From Euperipatoides rowelli (taxonomy: Eukaryota; Onychophora; Udeonychophora; Euonychophora; Peripatopsidae), in NCBI GenBank assembly GCA_003024985.2, contig PXIH01S0000229.1: a DNA stretch of 16,276 nucleotides, one strand, 5' to 3'. A program made the translations under genes and the position numbers. Positions 9,626-16,276 of the stretch are shown here, piece after piece. The notes below the pieces were generated by a model that saw only the letters and a list, made by a program, of their open reading frames with translations, was not told where the DNA came from and made no database searches. Each line of letters opens with the position of its first letter. The stretch's first letter is position 1.

Positions 9626-9656
9626 TCATCGACCGATTATCGTAATGTTTTGCAGG
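9593..9656. repeat. 24-bp direct repeat with 40-bp period
   Basis: The same 24 bases, starting CCGATTATCGTAATG, occur at 9593-9616 and 9633-9656, offset by 40 bases. The repeated part encodes PAKHYDNR at the gag-protease junction. Because 40 is not a multiple of three, the duplication puts gag and protease in different frames and ends gag early. Confidence 0.88.
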
Positions 9657-10443
9657 GAGAGTGTTTAGGAATAAATTATTTATTTCTTGGTCGCCTTGCT
9701 CATCGGTATCCGATTGGCTGTCATTTTCTTCGCTAAGCTCTGCTCGTTCATTCTTTAAATTTAAAGTGAAATCGACGCACTTAGATTTGACTCTCTTTTG
9801 CTCATTTTGTCTGCAAATTGGCTTAATGTACCCTTTTCTGTTGCATGCTAAACATGTAGCGTATTTGAATTTGCAGTTCTTTTGTTCATGGTTTTCTCTT
9901 CCGCAGTGCTTGCAAACGGGAAATTTTGTGTGTATTTTACTTAGTTTGTTGATGCTGGGTCCATCGCTGGTCATTTCTGCTGCTTCTGCAATTTGGATTA
10001 AATTGTTGTACTCAATGTTGTTTGGTTCCAGCATGAGTCGTCTTGCATAGCGTAGATGAATTGGTCTACTAGAAAAAAGTTGAGTTTTTCTTCCAATTCG
10101 CAGTTTATGCTTAACTTGCGCAGTTCAGCTGTGTAGTCGGTCACTGTCTCTCCTTCCTCTTGGACTCTTTTCCGCAGCTTTAAACGTTTGAACCTCACTA
10201 GAGGTTTTGGACTGAAGTGACATTCCAAAATGGAAAAAATCTCTTGAGTGGAAGATTTCCTGGCTTCTCTGGAGCAATTAAGTTCTTAAGCAAATTAAAA
10301 GTTGAGTCGCCTATTACAGTTAATACTGTAGATACTTTTAGTTCATCTGTGACTTTGTTTGCGATCAGGAACAACTTTAACTGGTCTGCGTAGCGGGGCC
10401 ATGTTATCAGATCACTATCAAACTGTTGCATTTTAAATTCCAC
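9597..10443 (-). pseudogene. Gypsy-type gag with CCHC zinc knuckle, frameshifted
   Basis: The nucleocapsid/capsid polyprotein of the LTR element is split into three overlapping frames. The first (first ATG at 10431) reads MQQFDSDLITWPRYADQLKLF with ANKVTDELKV and LLKNLIAPEKPG, a capsid N-terminal pattern typical of Gypsy gag. The second (10228-9998) reads HFSPKPLVRFKRLKLRKR, EEGETVTDYTAELRKLS and DQFIYAMQDD. The third (10034-9597) carries a complete knuckle CKHCGRENHEQKNC (CX2CX4HX4C) and a second one, CLACNRKGYIKPIC, in which His is replaced by Tyr. An acidic stretch then leads to the protease junction. Two frame changes disable it. In an intact element gag forms the cytoplasmic particle that packages the RNA. 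Confidence 0.86.
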
Positions 10444-10672
10444 GATTTCTCACTAATAATTTAAATACTAAATATACATTTTATAATTAAAAGTATTTCT
10501 TCTTTTTTTTTTTAAAAAAAAAAATTAAAAAGAAAAATTAATAGTACGCTGTTTTATTAAATAAACAAATAGCTAGTGATTTCTTTTTTTTTATCTATAG
10601 TCAACAGTTGTATCACCTCGGCAGTTGTCCCTATATGACCTTTTCTGCCGTAGGTTTTTCCTCGTCGCCAGT
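10444..10672 (-). other. Leader between 5' LTR and gag
   Basis: This untranslated leader, read on the minus strand, holds the PBS-like site at 10653-10670 and then A/T-rich sequence with poly(A)/poly(T) tracts near 10500-10525. It shows no open frame of note. Leaders of this kind normally carry packaging signals, which I cannot identify from sequence alone. Confidence 0.6.
10653..10670 (-). other. Primer-binding-site-like sequence
   Basis: Two bases inside the 5' LTR edge the minus strand reads TGGCGACGAGGAAAAA. It starts with TGG as required to pair with the CCA end of a tRNA primer. The matching tRNA cannot be identified without a tRNA set from the same genome. Confidence 0.65.
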
Positions 10673-10912
10673 TGTAATGTCCTTAATTTAATATGCAAAA
10701 ACACTAATTGCTATTAAATGTCAGGTTTATTCTAAATGACTATGAACATAATAGCGGTCTGTCTCTTTAGACTACAGAACATGGAATGAGAAGGAAGCAA
10801 TCGAACATTTGATTGAACGAATGCATATACAGTATGTGATACTGTATACTCATTTAAATACTAATATACTTGCATATAAATTACATAATTAGCATTAGTC
10901 CAATATACCATA
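10673..10912 (-). repeat. 5' LTR of the minus-strand element
   Basis: This 240-bp partner of the LTR at 8632-8881 starts TGTAATGTCC on the + strand and ends ATACCATA, with one terminal CA mutated to TA. It carries a longer form of the LTR palindrome, with 10-base arms (TATACAGTAT, ATACTGTATA) around GTG at 10826-10848. The promoter of the element would lie here. No obvious TATA box with defined spacing can be chosen in such AT-rich DNA. Confidence 0.9.
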
Positions 10913-10917
10913 GAAAG

Positions 10918-11972
10918 CTATGCAACGTTTTATCACAAAATAAGGAATGTTTTACAAGAAATAGGTAGGAGCTTTTAAGTGAATCAGTTATTAAGTCGAC
11001 TTCCATATTATATGTAAAATCCTTTATGACTATCAATTTAATATAAAACGAATCAATTAAATCCTTGAAAAGAAAAATTAAAAATTTTCACTCATTTCTA
11101 AATCATCAGGTATTATTTATTAGAAATTCTTTATCCTAGTTATCCCAGCAAGCATAATAGATAATATGAAGTCTAAAAAAAATTCCAGCTAATATTAACT
11201 CCTTTTGTACAAAGTTTTCCACTGGTTTTCGTACTCAACCAGATTGTGCTAAAATGATTTCCATTGAATTAATTTACAACAGAATAGACCAATTACTATC
11301 ATGCCACTCATGTAATAAATTCTAAAAAAAAAAATGGAAGTAGAAAATGTGCAAGAAATTTTGAAATGTTGTGCTGATAAGAGAAAAATGAAAGCTCAGA
11401 AACACACACAAAAAAAAACTAATTTTGTGTTTACAGAAAACTTAAGGTAATAATTTAAGTGGACTTACCTGTTCCCTAGAATTGGTGATTGCCTGTCATT
11501 TTTGACCAATAAGCTGTATTTGTCCTTACAGGACGTATTATCAGGCTATTGGAGATTAGAATTCATCCTTAGCTCACAACACAAGTATGAATTTTTAAGA
11601 ATGCCATTTGTACTATGCAAGAACCATTCACCTTTATGTACATGATGCAAAGAGTTTTAGTAAACCTGATTGAAAGTTGTCTCCATAATATAAATCCCAT
11701 CTTCCCTTCCAATTGATTCAGCTGTCATAGTTGTCCTGTTCTTTTTAACATATTGTTTGTAATACTTTAGAGAAGAAATAAATATTTTTTATTGAATTAG
11801 AAATGCTATATAAGTATTAATGATAAAATGGTGGTCTGCTACCTAAATCTGCAGTGCAAATGAGTTAATGTAAAGATTACAAAACATCACTCTGCATTAG
11901 GCCTACACCATTCTACTGTTTTATCAAATTTTAACCATTTGAAGAAATAATTTATTTTTATTTTTATTATAG
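10918..11972 (+). other. CAMK4: Last part of the second complete CaMKIV intron
   Basis: AT-rich intron sequence runs from the LTR element to the acceptor TTTTTATTATAG of the third exon. Apart from the Gypsy RT fragment at 11532-11680 I see no coding signal, repeat or RNA gene in it. Confidence 0.8.
11532..11680 (+). pseudogene. Small Gypsy reverse-transcriptase fragment
   Basis: One frame reads DVLSGYWRLEF, QHKYEFLRMPFVLCKN, and the next frame reads TFMYMMQRVLVNLIESC. These are the consecutive RT blocks D-x-x-S-G-Y-W, F-x-R-M-P-F-G-L-x-N-A-P and T-F-x-x-x-M of Ty3/Gypsy polymerases. A piece of about ten residues between QHK and YEF is missing, and a one-base frame change separates the last two blocks. 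The catalytic Y-x-D-D is not present. It is not the same copy as the Gypsy at 2860-5452: it overlaps the same RT region, with a better conserved G-Y-W block. Confidence 0.75.
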
Positions 11973-12131
11973 GATTTGGTAACTAAACTGCTAGTTGTAG
12001 ATCCTAAAACAAGACTAACAGCTGCAGAAGCTTTAGAACACCCCTGGGTCCAGGGTAAAGCTGCCAAGCAACTACATATGGAAAATATTCAATCAAAGAT
12101 AAAAGAATTCAATGCTAGAAGAAAATTAAAG
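11973..12131 (+). CDS. CAMK4: CaMKIV-like kinase, exon for subdomain XI and regulatory segment
   Basis: This 159-base exon (53 codons, phase 0 at both ends) begins DLVTKLLVVDPKTRLTAAEA and continues with LEHPWVQGKAAKQLHMENIQ, then SKIKEFNARRKLK. It contains subdomain XI with the conserved Arg after DPK-T, the HPW motif, and then the start of the autoinhibitory/calmodulin-binding helix. E-F-N-A-R-R-K-L-K is a CaMKIV signature. The acceptor is TTATTATAG and the donor is AAG|GTAAGT. The hydrophobic core of the calmodulin-binding site must be in the next exon, outside the window. Together the three exons spell 117 uninterrupted codons, so the gene looks intact and expressed. Confidence 0.96.
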
Positions 12132-14118
12132 GTAAGTTGTTCAAGCAGTCCAATTCTAACCCCAAAGTATAATTTTTGAAAATGACTATAGCTAATTGTT
12201 AATTTTATAAAATGATCCTTCTATTCTGTAATAATATATTTCAATATGGCTTTCCTAAAGATCATCTGTTTAGTTGGTATAGGTAAGACTTAAACAACAT
12301 ACATAATTTTACAGTCTTGTACAATACTAATATAAATGGAACACAAAGTAACATACAATTCAATATATTTATTTAAAAAATAGTGACAAACCAGTCATAG
12401 TATAATGGATTCCAGTTTATTGTAATTGAAATGTTAAAGAGAAAAAAAAAAAACAAGATGTAATTTGATTTAATCTGAGTTTATTTCAATTTTGGAGTAT
12501 TTTTTTTTTTAAATTAAACATTTTTTAAGGGGGTAAAATAAAATTCCAATTTCTAAAAATAATTAATGTAAAATAATTTAAATTTAAATCGTATATTCCT
12601 CAAAATGTTTGGAAATTACAATGCTTACAGTCACTCATTTCATAAACAAGATATTCACATCCATACAGGACAGGCTAGCTCAAATGTTATACGCAGTCCT
12701 TGAAATTACTGCATATCTGTAGTTTTCTATATACAAGAGATAGAAATCTACAGAATGAAATCTTATTTCATTCCTTATTATATTGATTTATTTTTGATTT
12801 GTATATTTTTTATGAAGTAATAAATAAATGTACTTTGTAATTTATTTATTTTTGGAATTTAATGATGCACTGTATATTTTATTATTTTGCAATCGTATGT
12901 ACAGTAATTATATGTGATTTAATTTTAATTATTTATAAAGGTATTGCCAATCAGCCAATCTATGTCCAAATTATGCCTTTATCCCCTTGCCCTTAACCAC
13001 TAAGGCCCTTTTGATGAAAGCTGTCAAGAAAGTTGAAGTTATTTGTTTAATTAAATTAAAATCTATAAAGATTTAATGATAAATCTAGAGAAACAATTAT
13101 TTAAACTTTTAAATTAAGTTTTGTTGAAATGTTTCGTTAACATAGCAACAAGCTGGAGCTGAGAATATTACGTTTAATATTTAATAAAAAGTTATGATTA
13201 CGTCATGTTTACAGTTTGTTATTCTCACCTGATGGCGCTGTTGTTTAAAATAAATTTGCATAAAATGAAGTTTATGCTTGCCATAGCAACCAATCTGCTG
13301 TTTTGTGGGTGTGGAAGAGACACTCCTAGCAACCAAAGAATATAAATGAGTGACTGAAGAGGACTCAATATCATGATTGATCAGAAATTCTCCTGACTAG
13401 TAGAATCATCATCATCTAGCCTAATGCTGATCACATTCTACCCATTTAATCAAACCTAAGATTTTTGTTAATTTGATTTACTATAAATTATACTTTATTT
13501 ATTAGCAATGAAAATATATATATATATCGTATATTTTTTCTGTTGGTAAGCTCTTTGTTTGTTGTAAGATGCTATTTTCTACCACTATAAAAATATAGCC
13601 TTAAGTCAATATTGCTGCATATGTTTTACTACATTACTTTCTCTTGATAGAACTAGAAAACGTTATATATGGGAAGTTAAGTTTTTATGAATGACTGAAT
13701 GCTTTTAAATTTTTATATGTTAAAAAAAGTGGACAACTTTATTATGTGTGTGTGGGGTTTTATGCAATCTCGGTTTGTTGAGTTTATAGACCGTCCGAGT
13801 CACAACTAGACCGAATTATGTTTAGCAACAACGCTGGGGTTATGGTTTCCTGGACCGTTTAGTCTATTACAATTTTAACTGACCCAGCTGTAACGGTCCT
13901 ATGAATTTCGTCAAATGAAAACACTGGTGTTACTGACTCTGGCTTCAGCAAAACTACACTCCGTCTTACTCAAATATAAGTTATTTTAGCCAACAACTGT
14001 ATATTGAGAAGGTAAAAAAATTGTTTGTAATAAATCTAAATAATCCTATTATTAATAATCTGACTATATTTAATGCACTAGATATCTAATTTAAAGCTAA
14101 GATGCAGGAATAGAGTTT
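12132..14118 (+). other. CAMK4: Intron downstream of the third CaMKIV exon (5' part)
   Basis: The donor GTAAGT is followed by about 2 kb of AT-rich intron without coding signal. Notable parts are the CRE/X-box-like cluster at 13136-13347, a short TA repeat near 13508-13527 and a GC-richer patch at about 13770-13960 with interleaved inverted repeats. An ATC trinucleotide run (about 13406-13417) could be the reverse of a LINE tail, but no LINE coding sequence adjoins it. The next exon is not visible before the window ends. Confidence 0.75.
13136..13347 (+). promoter_or_regulatory. Candidate intronic cluster of X-box-like, CRE-like, CCAAT and TATA motifs
   Basis: Within 210 bases lie two imperfect X-box-like sites for RFX factors (GTTAACATAGCAAC at 13136-13149 and CTTGCCATAGCAAC at 13277-13290). 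A further AGCAACC half site is at 13328-13334. A CRE-like TTACGTCA is at 13198-13205, a CCAAT at 13290-13294 and TATAAAT at 13341-13347. Each motif is short and could occur by chance. The grouping within a slightly GC-richer stretch is the only reason to list it. Function is inferred, not shown. Confidence 0.22.
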
Positions 14119-14199
14119 ATGCCACTAATAAACCTAATTTTTTTTTTAAGGAATAATTATATGATTATATTTATATATATTTGAATTTAATAGTGAATA
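14119..14199. repeat. Dispersed repeat R, copy 1
   Basis: This 81-bp stretch starting ATGCCACTAATAAACC, followed by a T run and ATTATATGATTATATTTATATA, recurs at 16202-16276 with few differences. Its first nine bases (ATGCCACTA) are shared with the inverted termini of the MITE at 14353-14521 and are the inverse of that element's right end. R could therefore be the left end of a related or larger DNA element spanning 14119-14521. Confidence 0.75.
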
Positions 14200-14352
14200 A
14201 TAAATCATACATAATAAAATTGTTATTTATGGTCACCAAGTTGGCGGCCATCTTGCTATTTTTAATAAGGAAATTTGTAAATAGTTTATCTCTTAAACTA
14301 AATAAGTTAGATTCATGTTGTAAATGAATTTCTTTTCTACAAAGTTCAGTTG

Positions 14353-14521
14353 ATGCCACTATGTTTCAACATTTAAAAAAATAAAGTTGAAAATGCAAAA
14401 TTACAAGCACTATTTTGACGTGCCGATTTAATTATCGTAATTTTTTTACGATATGGTCCCTATTGCAAAATTTGTAAAAAGATTTCCAAAAAGATTTCCA
14501 AAAATTGAAACATAGTGGCAT
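14353..14521. mobile_element. MITE-like element with 17-bp perfect inverted termini
   Basis: ATGCCACTATGTTTCAA at 14353-14369 is the exact inverse of TTGAAACATAGTGGCAT at 14505-14521, giving a 169-bp element. Near its centre lies a perfect 8-bp palindrome with a 5-T spacer (TATCGTAA at 14433-14440, TTACGATA at 14446-14453). An 11-base sequence (AAAGATTTCCA) occurs twice near 14478-14500. It has no coding capacity. No clear target duplication is visible, so the superfamily is unknown. A DNA-transposon-derived MITE is the simplest reading. Confidence 0.65.
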
Positions 14522-14869
14522 ATATTATGCATTGAAGAATATTACTGCCAAAATTCTAGAGAAAATATTGATAAGTTCTGTACTTGAATTTTTTAAGTTA
14601 CCAAGGTATTAAAAATGAACAATTTGAGAAAATTNTTGATTTTTCAATGGTTTTTGAAAATTGGGATTTAAAAGAAAATATATCAAATATTTTTGGCGGT
14701 CTACCAAAAAGCATCTGGCGATCGACCAGTAGATCGCGATCAACGTTATTGACATCTCTGCTTTAATTACCTAAATCTAAAGGAAATGAAATCAAGAGAT
14801 CTGGTGAGTAATTTTAATTTAAAAAAACTATAGTCTTGATAACTTTTGTAGAACTGCAATTTAAGTAAT
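14522..14869 (+). other. Spacer with a hAT-like terminus before the Copia remnant
   Basis: This is AT-rich sequence between the MITE and the Copia integrase. It holds the hAT-like terminus at 14696-14760 and an open frame (14584-14766) with no recognised domain and one ambiguous base at 14635. No Copia 5' LTR, gag or protease is recognisable here. Confidence 0.6.
14696..14760. mobile_element. hAT-like transposon terminus
   Basis: A GC-rich stretch, GGCGGTCTACCAAAAAGC, is followed by GATCGACCAGTAGATCGCGATCAACG and ends TTGACATCTCTG at 14760. Read in reverse it begins CAGAGATGTCAA, which fits the CAG(A/G)G-type end of hAT elements. The GATCGCGATC-rich subterminal region resembles one I associate with widespread animal hAT-type repeats. 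The opposite end and the 8-bp duplication were not found, so this is a fragment at best. Confidence 0.4.
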
Positions 14870-15793
14870 ATGTCCCAAAAGCCCTTTAAAACATCCCATA
14901 ATGAACCTGATAAAACATTTCAACTAATTATATCAGATGTGCGTGGCCCATGGAAGTGGATACCCTGGGGGGAAATAAATACCTATTAACCATCACAGAT
15001 AAATATTCTATGTACACACACACTGATTTACTAAAATTTAAATCTCAATCTTGTGAAAAAATAATAGCCTACTTGAAGAAGGGATATAACAAATTTGGAT
15101 ACCATCCGTCGGTCTTTCATTCAGATGGTGGTGGTGAATTCAATAATAAGGAATTAAATAACTATCTTAACATAGGAGTGATCCATCAACTCATAGTACC
15201 TTATTGTCCCCAACAAAATGGCTACTCAGAAAGATTGAACCGAACCCTGATAGGAATGTGTCGCGGCCTACTAAGTGAAAAAGGTTTGCCTCTAACTCTT
15301 TGGGAGAAGCAGTAATTACCACTGCTTTCATTTACAATCGTCTCCCTCATTCACTTACAGGGATCACCCCGTTTGAGTTATGGGAAAATAGAAAACCAAT
15401 CTATGTAACATTAAAACCTTATGATGCCGTGCATTTGCTTGTAAGTCTAACAAAACCAAATTGGGTGACACCTCCAGGGAGGACATTTTCATAGGTTACG
15501 GCATCGGTAAATAAGGATTTTGAGTATAAGGATTTTGAGTATGGATACCCGTACTATAATCACTGCAGGACTGTGGAATTCAACTAAAGTGGCTGTTTAC
15601 AGGATATACTCATTGAAATACAATACCTAATGATATTGGGAACAATTACCCAGATAACCTTTATTGTTTTGACTCACCTAATGAAAACACTGATGCTCTG
15701 ACAGATCTTTAGCCTAAACCCAACAGCAAACTAAGAAGATCTTCCAGACCCAATTTGGGATCTCTGCCGAAAAACTTACTTATTAATACATAA
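14870..15793 (+). pseudogene. Copia integrase remnant with linker
   Basis: From 14870 one frame reads MSQKPFKTSHNEPDKTFQ then LIISDV, with the first catalytic Asp. After a one-base shift at about 14949 the main frame reads MEVDTLGGNKYLLTITDKYS. The second Asp is in VFHSDGGGEFNN and the Glu in PYCPQQNGYSERLNRTL, about 35 residues later, the D,D-35-E spacing of integrases. A lost base near 15303 moves the frame to GEAVITTAFIYNRLPHSLTG, and another near 15490 to FIGYGIGK. A 15-bp duplication follows. The remaining part is degraded, but LRRSSRPNLGSLPKNL near 15731-15778 resembles the Arg/Ser-rich linker before RT, followed by a stop at 15791-15793. All three catalytic residues are present. Confidence 0.88.
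15511..15540. repeat. Perfect 15-bp tandem duplication inside Copia integrase
   Basis: ATAAGGATTTTGAGT occurs twice back to back (15511-15525 and 15526-15540). It duplicates the K-G-F coding part after the FIGYG motif. Being 15 bases it keeps the frame, but each copy contains stops in the relevant frame. Confidence 0.85.
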
Positions 15794-15800
15794 CATACAT

Positions 15801-15810
15801 TGAGGGAGGG
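15801..15810 (+). other. Polypurine tract of the Copia remnant
   Basis: TGAGGGAGGG lies directly before the TGTTG start of the 3' LTR, the standard plus-strand priming site of Copia elements. Its place fixes the left edge of the LTR. Confidence 0.8.
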
Positions 15811-16202
15811 TGTTGTAATTTAATATTATTCAATGTACTGTTTAATGACATTTAATTTCTCTAACCCTTGTGATACTTAATTGTCAATATTTCTAACAGT
15901 ATTGATCTTAATATAATGAATAATCAGTTACGGTACTTTAATTTTTCATTTAATCATGTTTTTTGATGACAGTATGTCAATTATTAGCAAAGACTCTTAT
16001 TTCTGTTGGACTTATTATAAATAATCACTGTATAGTGATGACCTCTATCATCTATGTATGAAACTATTTGAGTTCCATGCTGGGAAGGCTTCTGTTTGTT
16101 AGTAGTCTGTAGCTGTTTTGGCAAGTGCTCTTGGTTATTGGTATGAGTAAGTAATAAATAGTTTTAAAGTGATATAGATTTGATTAGTCTTTTAAGGGGA
16201 CA
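15811..16202 (+). repeat. 3' LTR of the Copia remnant
   Basis: The LTR starts TGTTGTAATTTAATATT right after the PPT and probably ends GGGGACA at 16202, giving a TG...CA unit of 392 bp with short inverted ends (TGT, ACA). It contains a TATA-like TTATAAATAATC near 16014-16025, then an ATCACT-GTAT-AGTGAT palindrome at 16024-16039, and an AATAAATAG polyadenylation-like signal near 16152. There is no second LTR in the window to confirm the right edge. Confidence 0.7.
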
Positions 16203-16276
16203 TGCTACTAATAAACCTATTTTTTTTAAAATAATTATATGATTATATTTATATATTTTAAATGTAATAGTGAATA
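16202..16276. repeat. Dispersed repeat R, copy 2 (cut by window end)
   Basis: This is a second copy of the repeat at 14119-14199, in the same orientation, starting ATGCTACTAATAAACC and ending GTGAATA at the last base of the window, so it continues beyond. It starts exactly where the Copia LTR appears to end. Confidence 0.75.

Larger units (their letters stand above)
8627..10917 (-). mobile_element. Short non-autonomous Gypsy-type LTR retrotransposon
   Basis: This is a nearly complete LTR element transcribed from the minus strand, antisense to the kinase gene. It has LTRs at 8632-8881 and 10673-10912, a target duplication GAAAG on both sides (8627-8631 and 10913-10917), a PBS-like site next to the 5' LTR and a polypurine tract next to the 3' LTR. 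The internal part is only 1791 bp. It encodes gag, a protease and then a Lys-rich C-terminal tail, with no reverse transcriptase, RNase H or integrase. It would need enzymes from a relative to move. By hand alignment the two LTRs differ by about 13 substitutions in about 238 aligned positions plus three indels, so the insertion is not recent. Confidence 0.9.
14870..16202 (+). mobile_element. Ty1/Copia remnant: integrase and 3' LTR, no RT
   Basis: A truncated Copia-type LTR retrotransposon lies in the host-gene sense direction. It has an integrase core, the linker that normally precedes RT, then directly the end of the coding region, a polypurine tract and the 3' LTR. Reverse transcriptase and RNase H are missing, as are gag, protease and the 5' LTR. 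At least three frame changes occur within the integrase. Its integrase blocks are better conserved than the Gypsy RT at 2860, suggesting a younger insertion. Confidence 0.87.

Noticed and set aside
9661-10050. 129-codon + strand ORF
   Set aside because: It is antisense to gag, which has clear CCHC knuckles on the minus strand.
11532-11680. Possible extra kinase exon after an acceptor-like CCTTACAG
   Set aside because: The translation is Gypsy RT with a frame change and stops, and the flanking kinase exons already join perfectly.
13400-13420. ATC repeat as the tail of a minus-strand LINE
   Set aside because: No LINE coding blocks adjoin it, so it is not distinguishable from a simple repeat.
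14119-16276. R copies as the LTRs of the Copia element
   Set aside because: The PPT and a TG-starting LTR at 15811 place the true LTR elsewhere, and R copy 2 lies beyond its end.

Overview
This is AT-rich eukaryotic DNA (roughly 70% A+T) from inside a single animal gene. Three short exons on the + strand, at 1600-1675, 7495-7615 and 11973-12131, have consensus splice sites. They splice in compatible phases into 117 continuous codons of the C-terminal kinase lobe of a calcium/calmodulin-dependent protein kinase type IV (CaMKIV-like), ending where the calmodulin-binding segment begins. The 5' exons (N-lobe, catalytic loop, DFG) and the remaining 3' exons lie outside the window. Gene content, intron size and the mix of retroelements suggest an invertebrate metazoan. 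I cannot name the species. Three isolated N bases (2535, 8004, 14635) are assembly ambiguities.

The rest is intron, filled with decayed transposable elements. The leading intron (1-1599) holds an unidentified GC-richer block near 590-1160. The first complete intron (1676-7494) contains a CR1/Jockey-like LINE reverse-transcriptase scrap (2184-2376), a ruined Ty3/Gypsy pol with a probable 3' LTR (about 2860-5452), and an RTE-like LINE 3' half with a trinucleotide-repeat tail (about 5581-6781). The second complete intron (7616-11972) contains an almost intact short LTR retrotransposon on the minus strand (8632-10912). That element has a 5-bp target duplication, paired LTRs, a PBS-like site, a PPT, and broken gag and protease, but no RT or integrase. 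A small Gypsy RT fragment (11532-11680) follows it. The trailing intron (12132 onward) contains a CRE/X-box-like cluster, a MITE-like element with 17-bp perfect inverted termini (14353-14521), a hAT-like terminus (about 14696-14760), and a Ty1/Copia remnant with integrase but no RT, followed by its 3' LTR (14870-16202). A direct repeat is found at 14119-14199 and again at 16202-16276.

Only the kinase exons look functional; every transposon coding region is interrupted. I found no rRNA, tRNA, CRISPR array or bacterial-type operon. The least explained features are the gag/protease-only LTR element with its palindromic LTR, the repeat that starts exactly where the Copia LTR ends, and the possible intronic regulatory cluster downstream of the last visible kinase exon.
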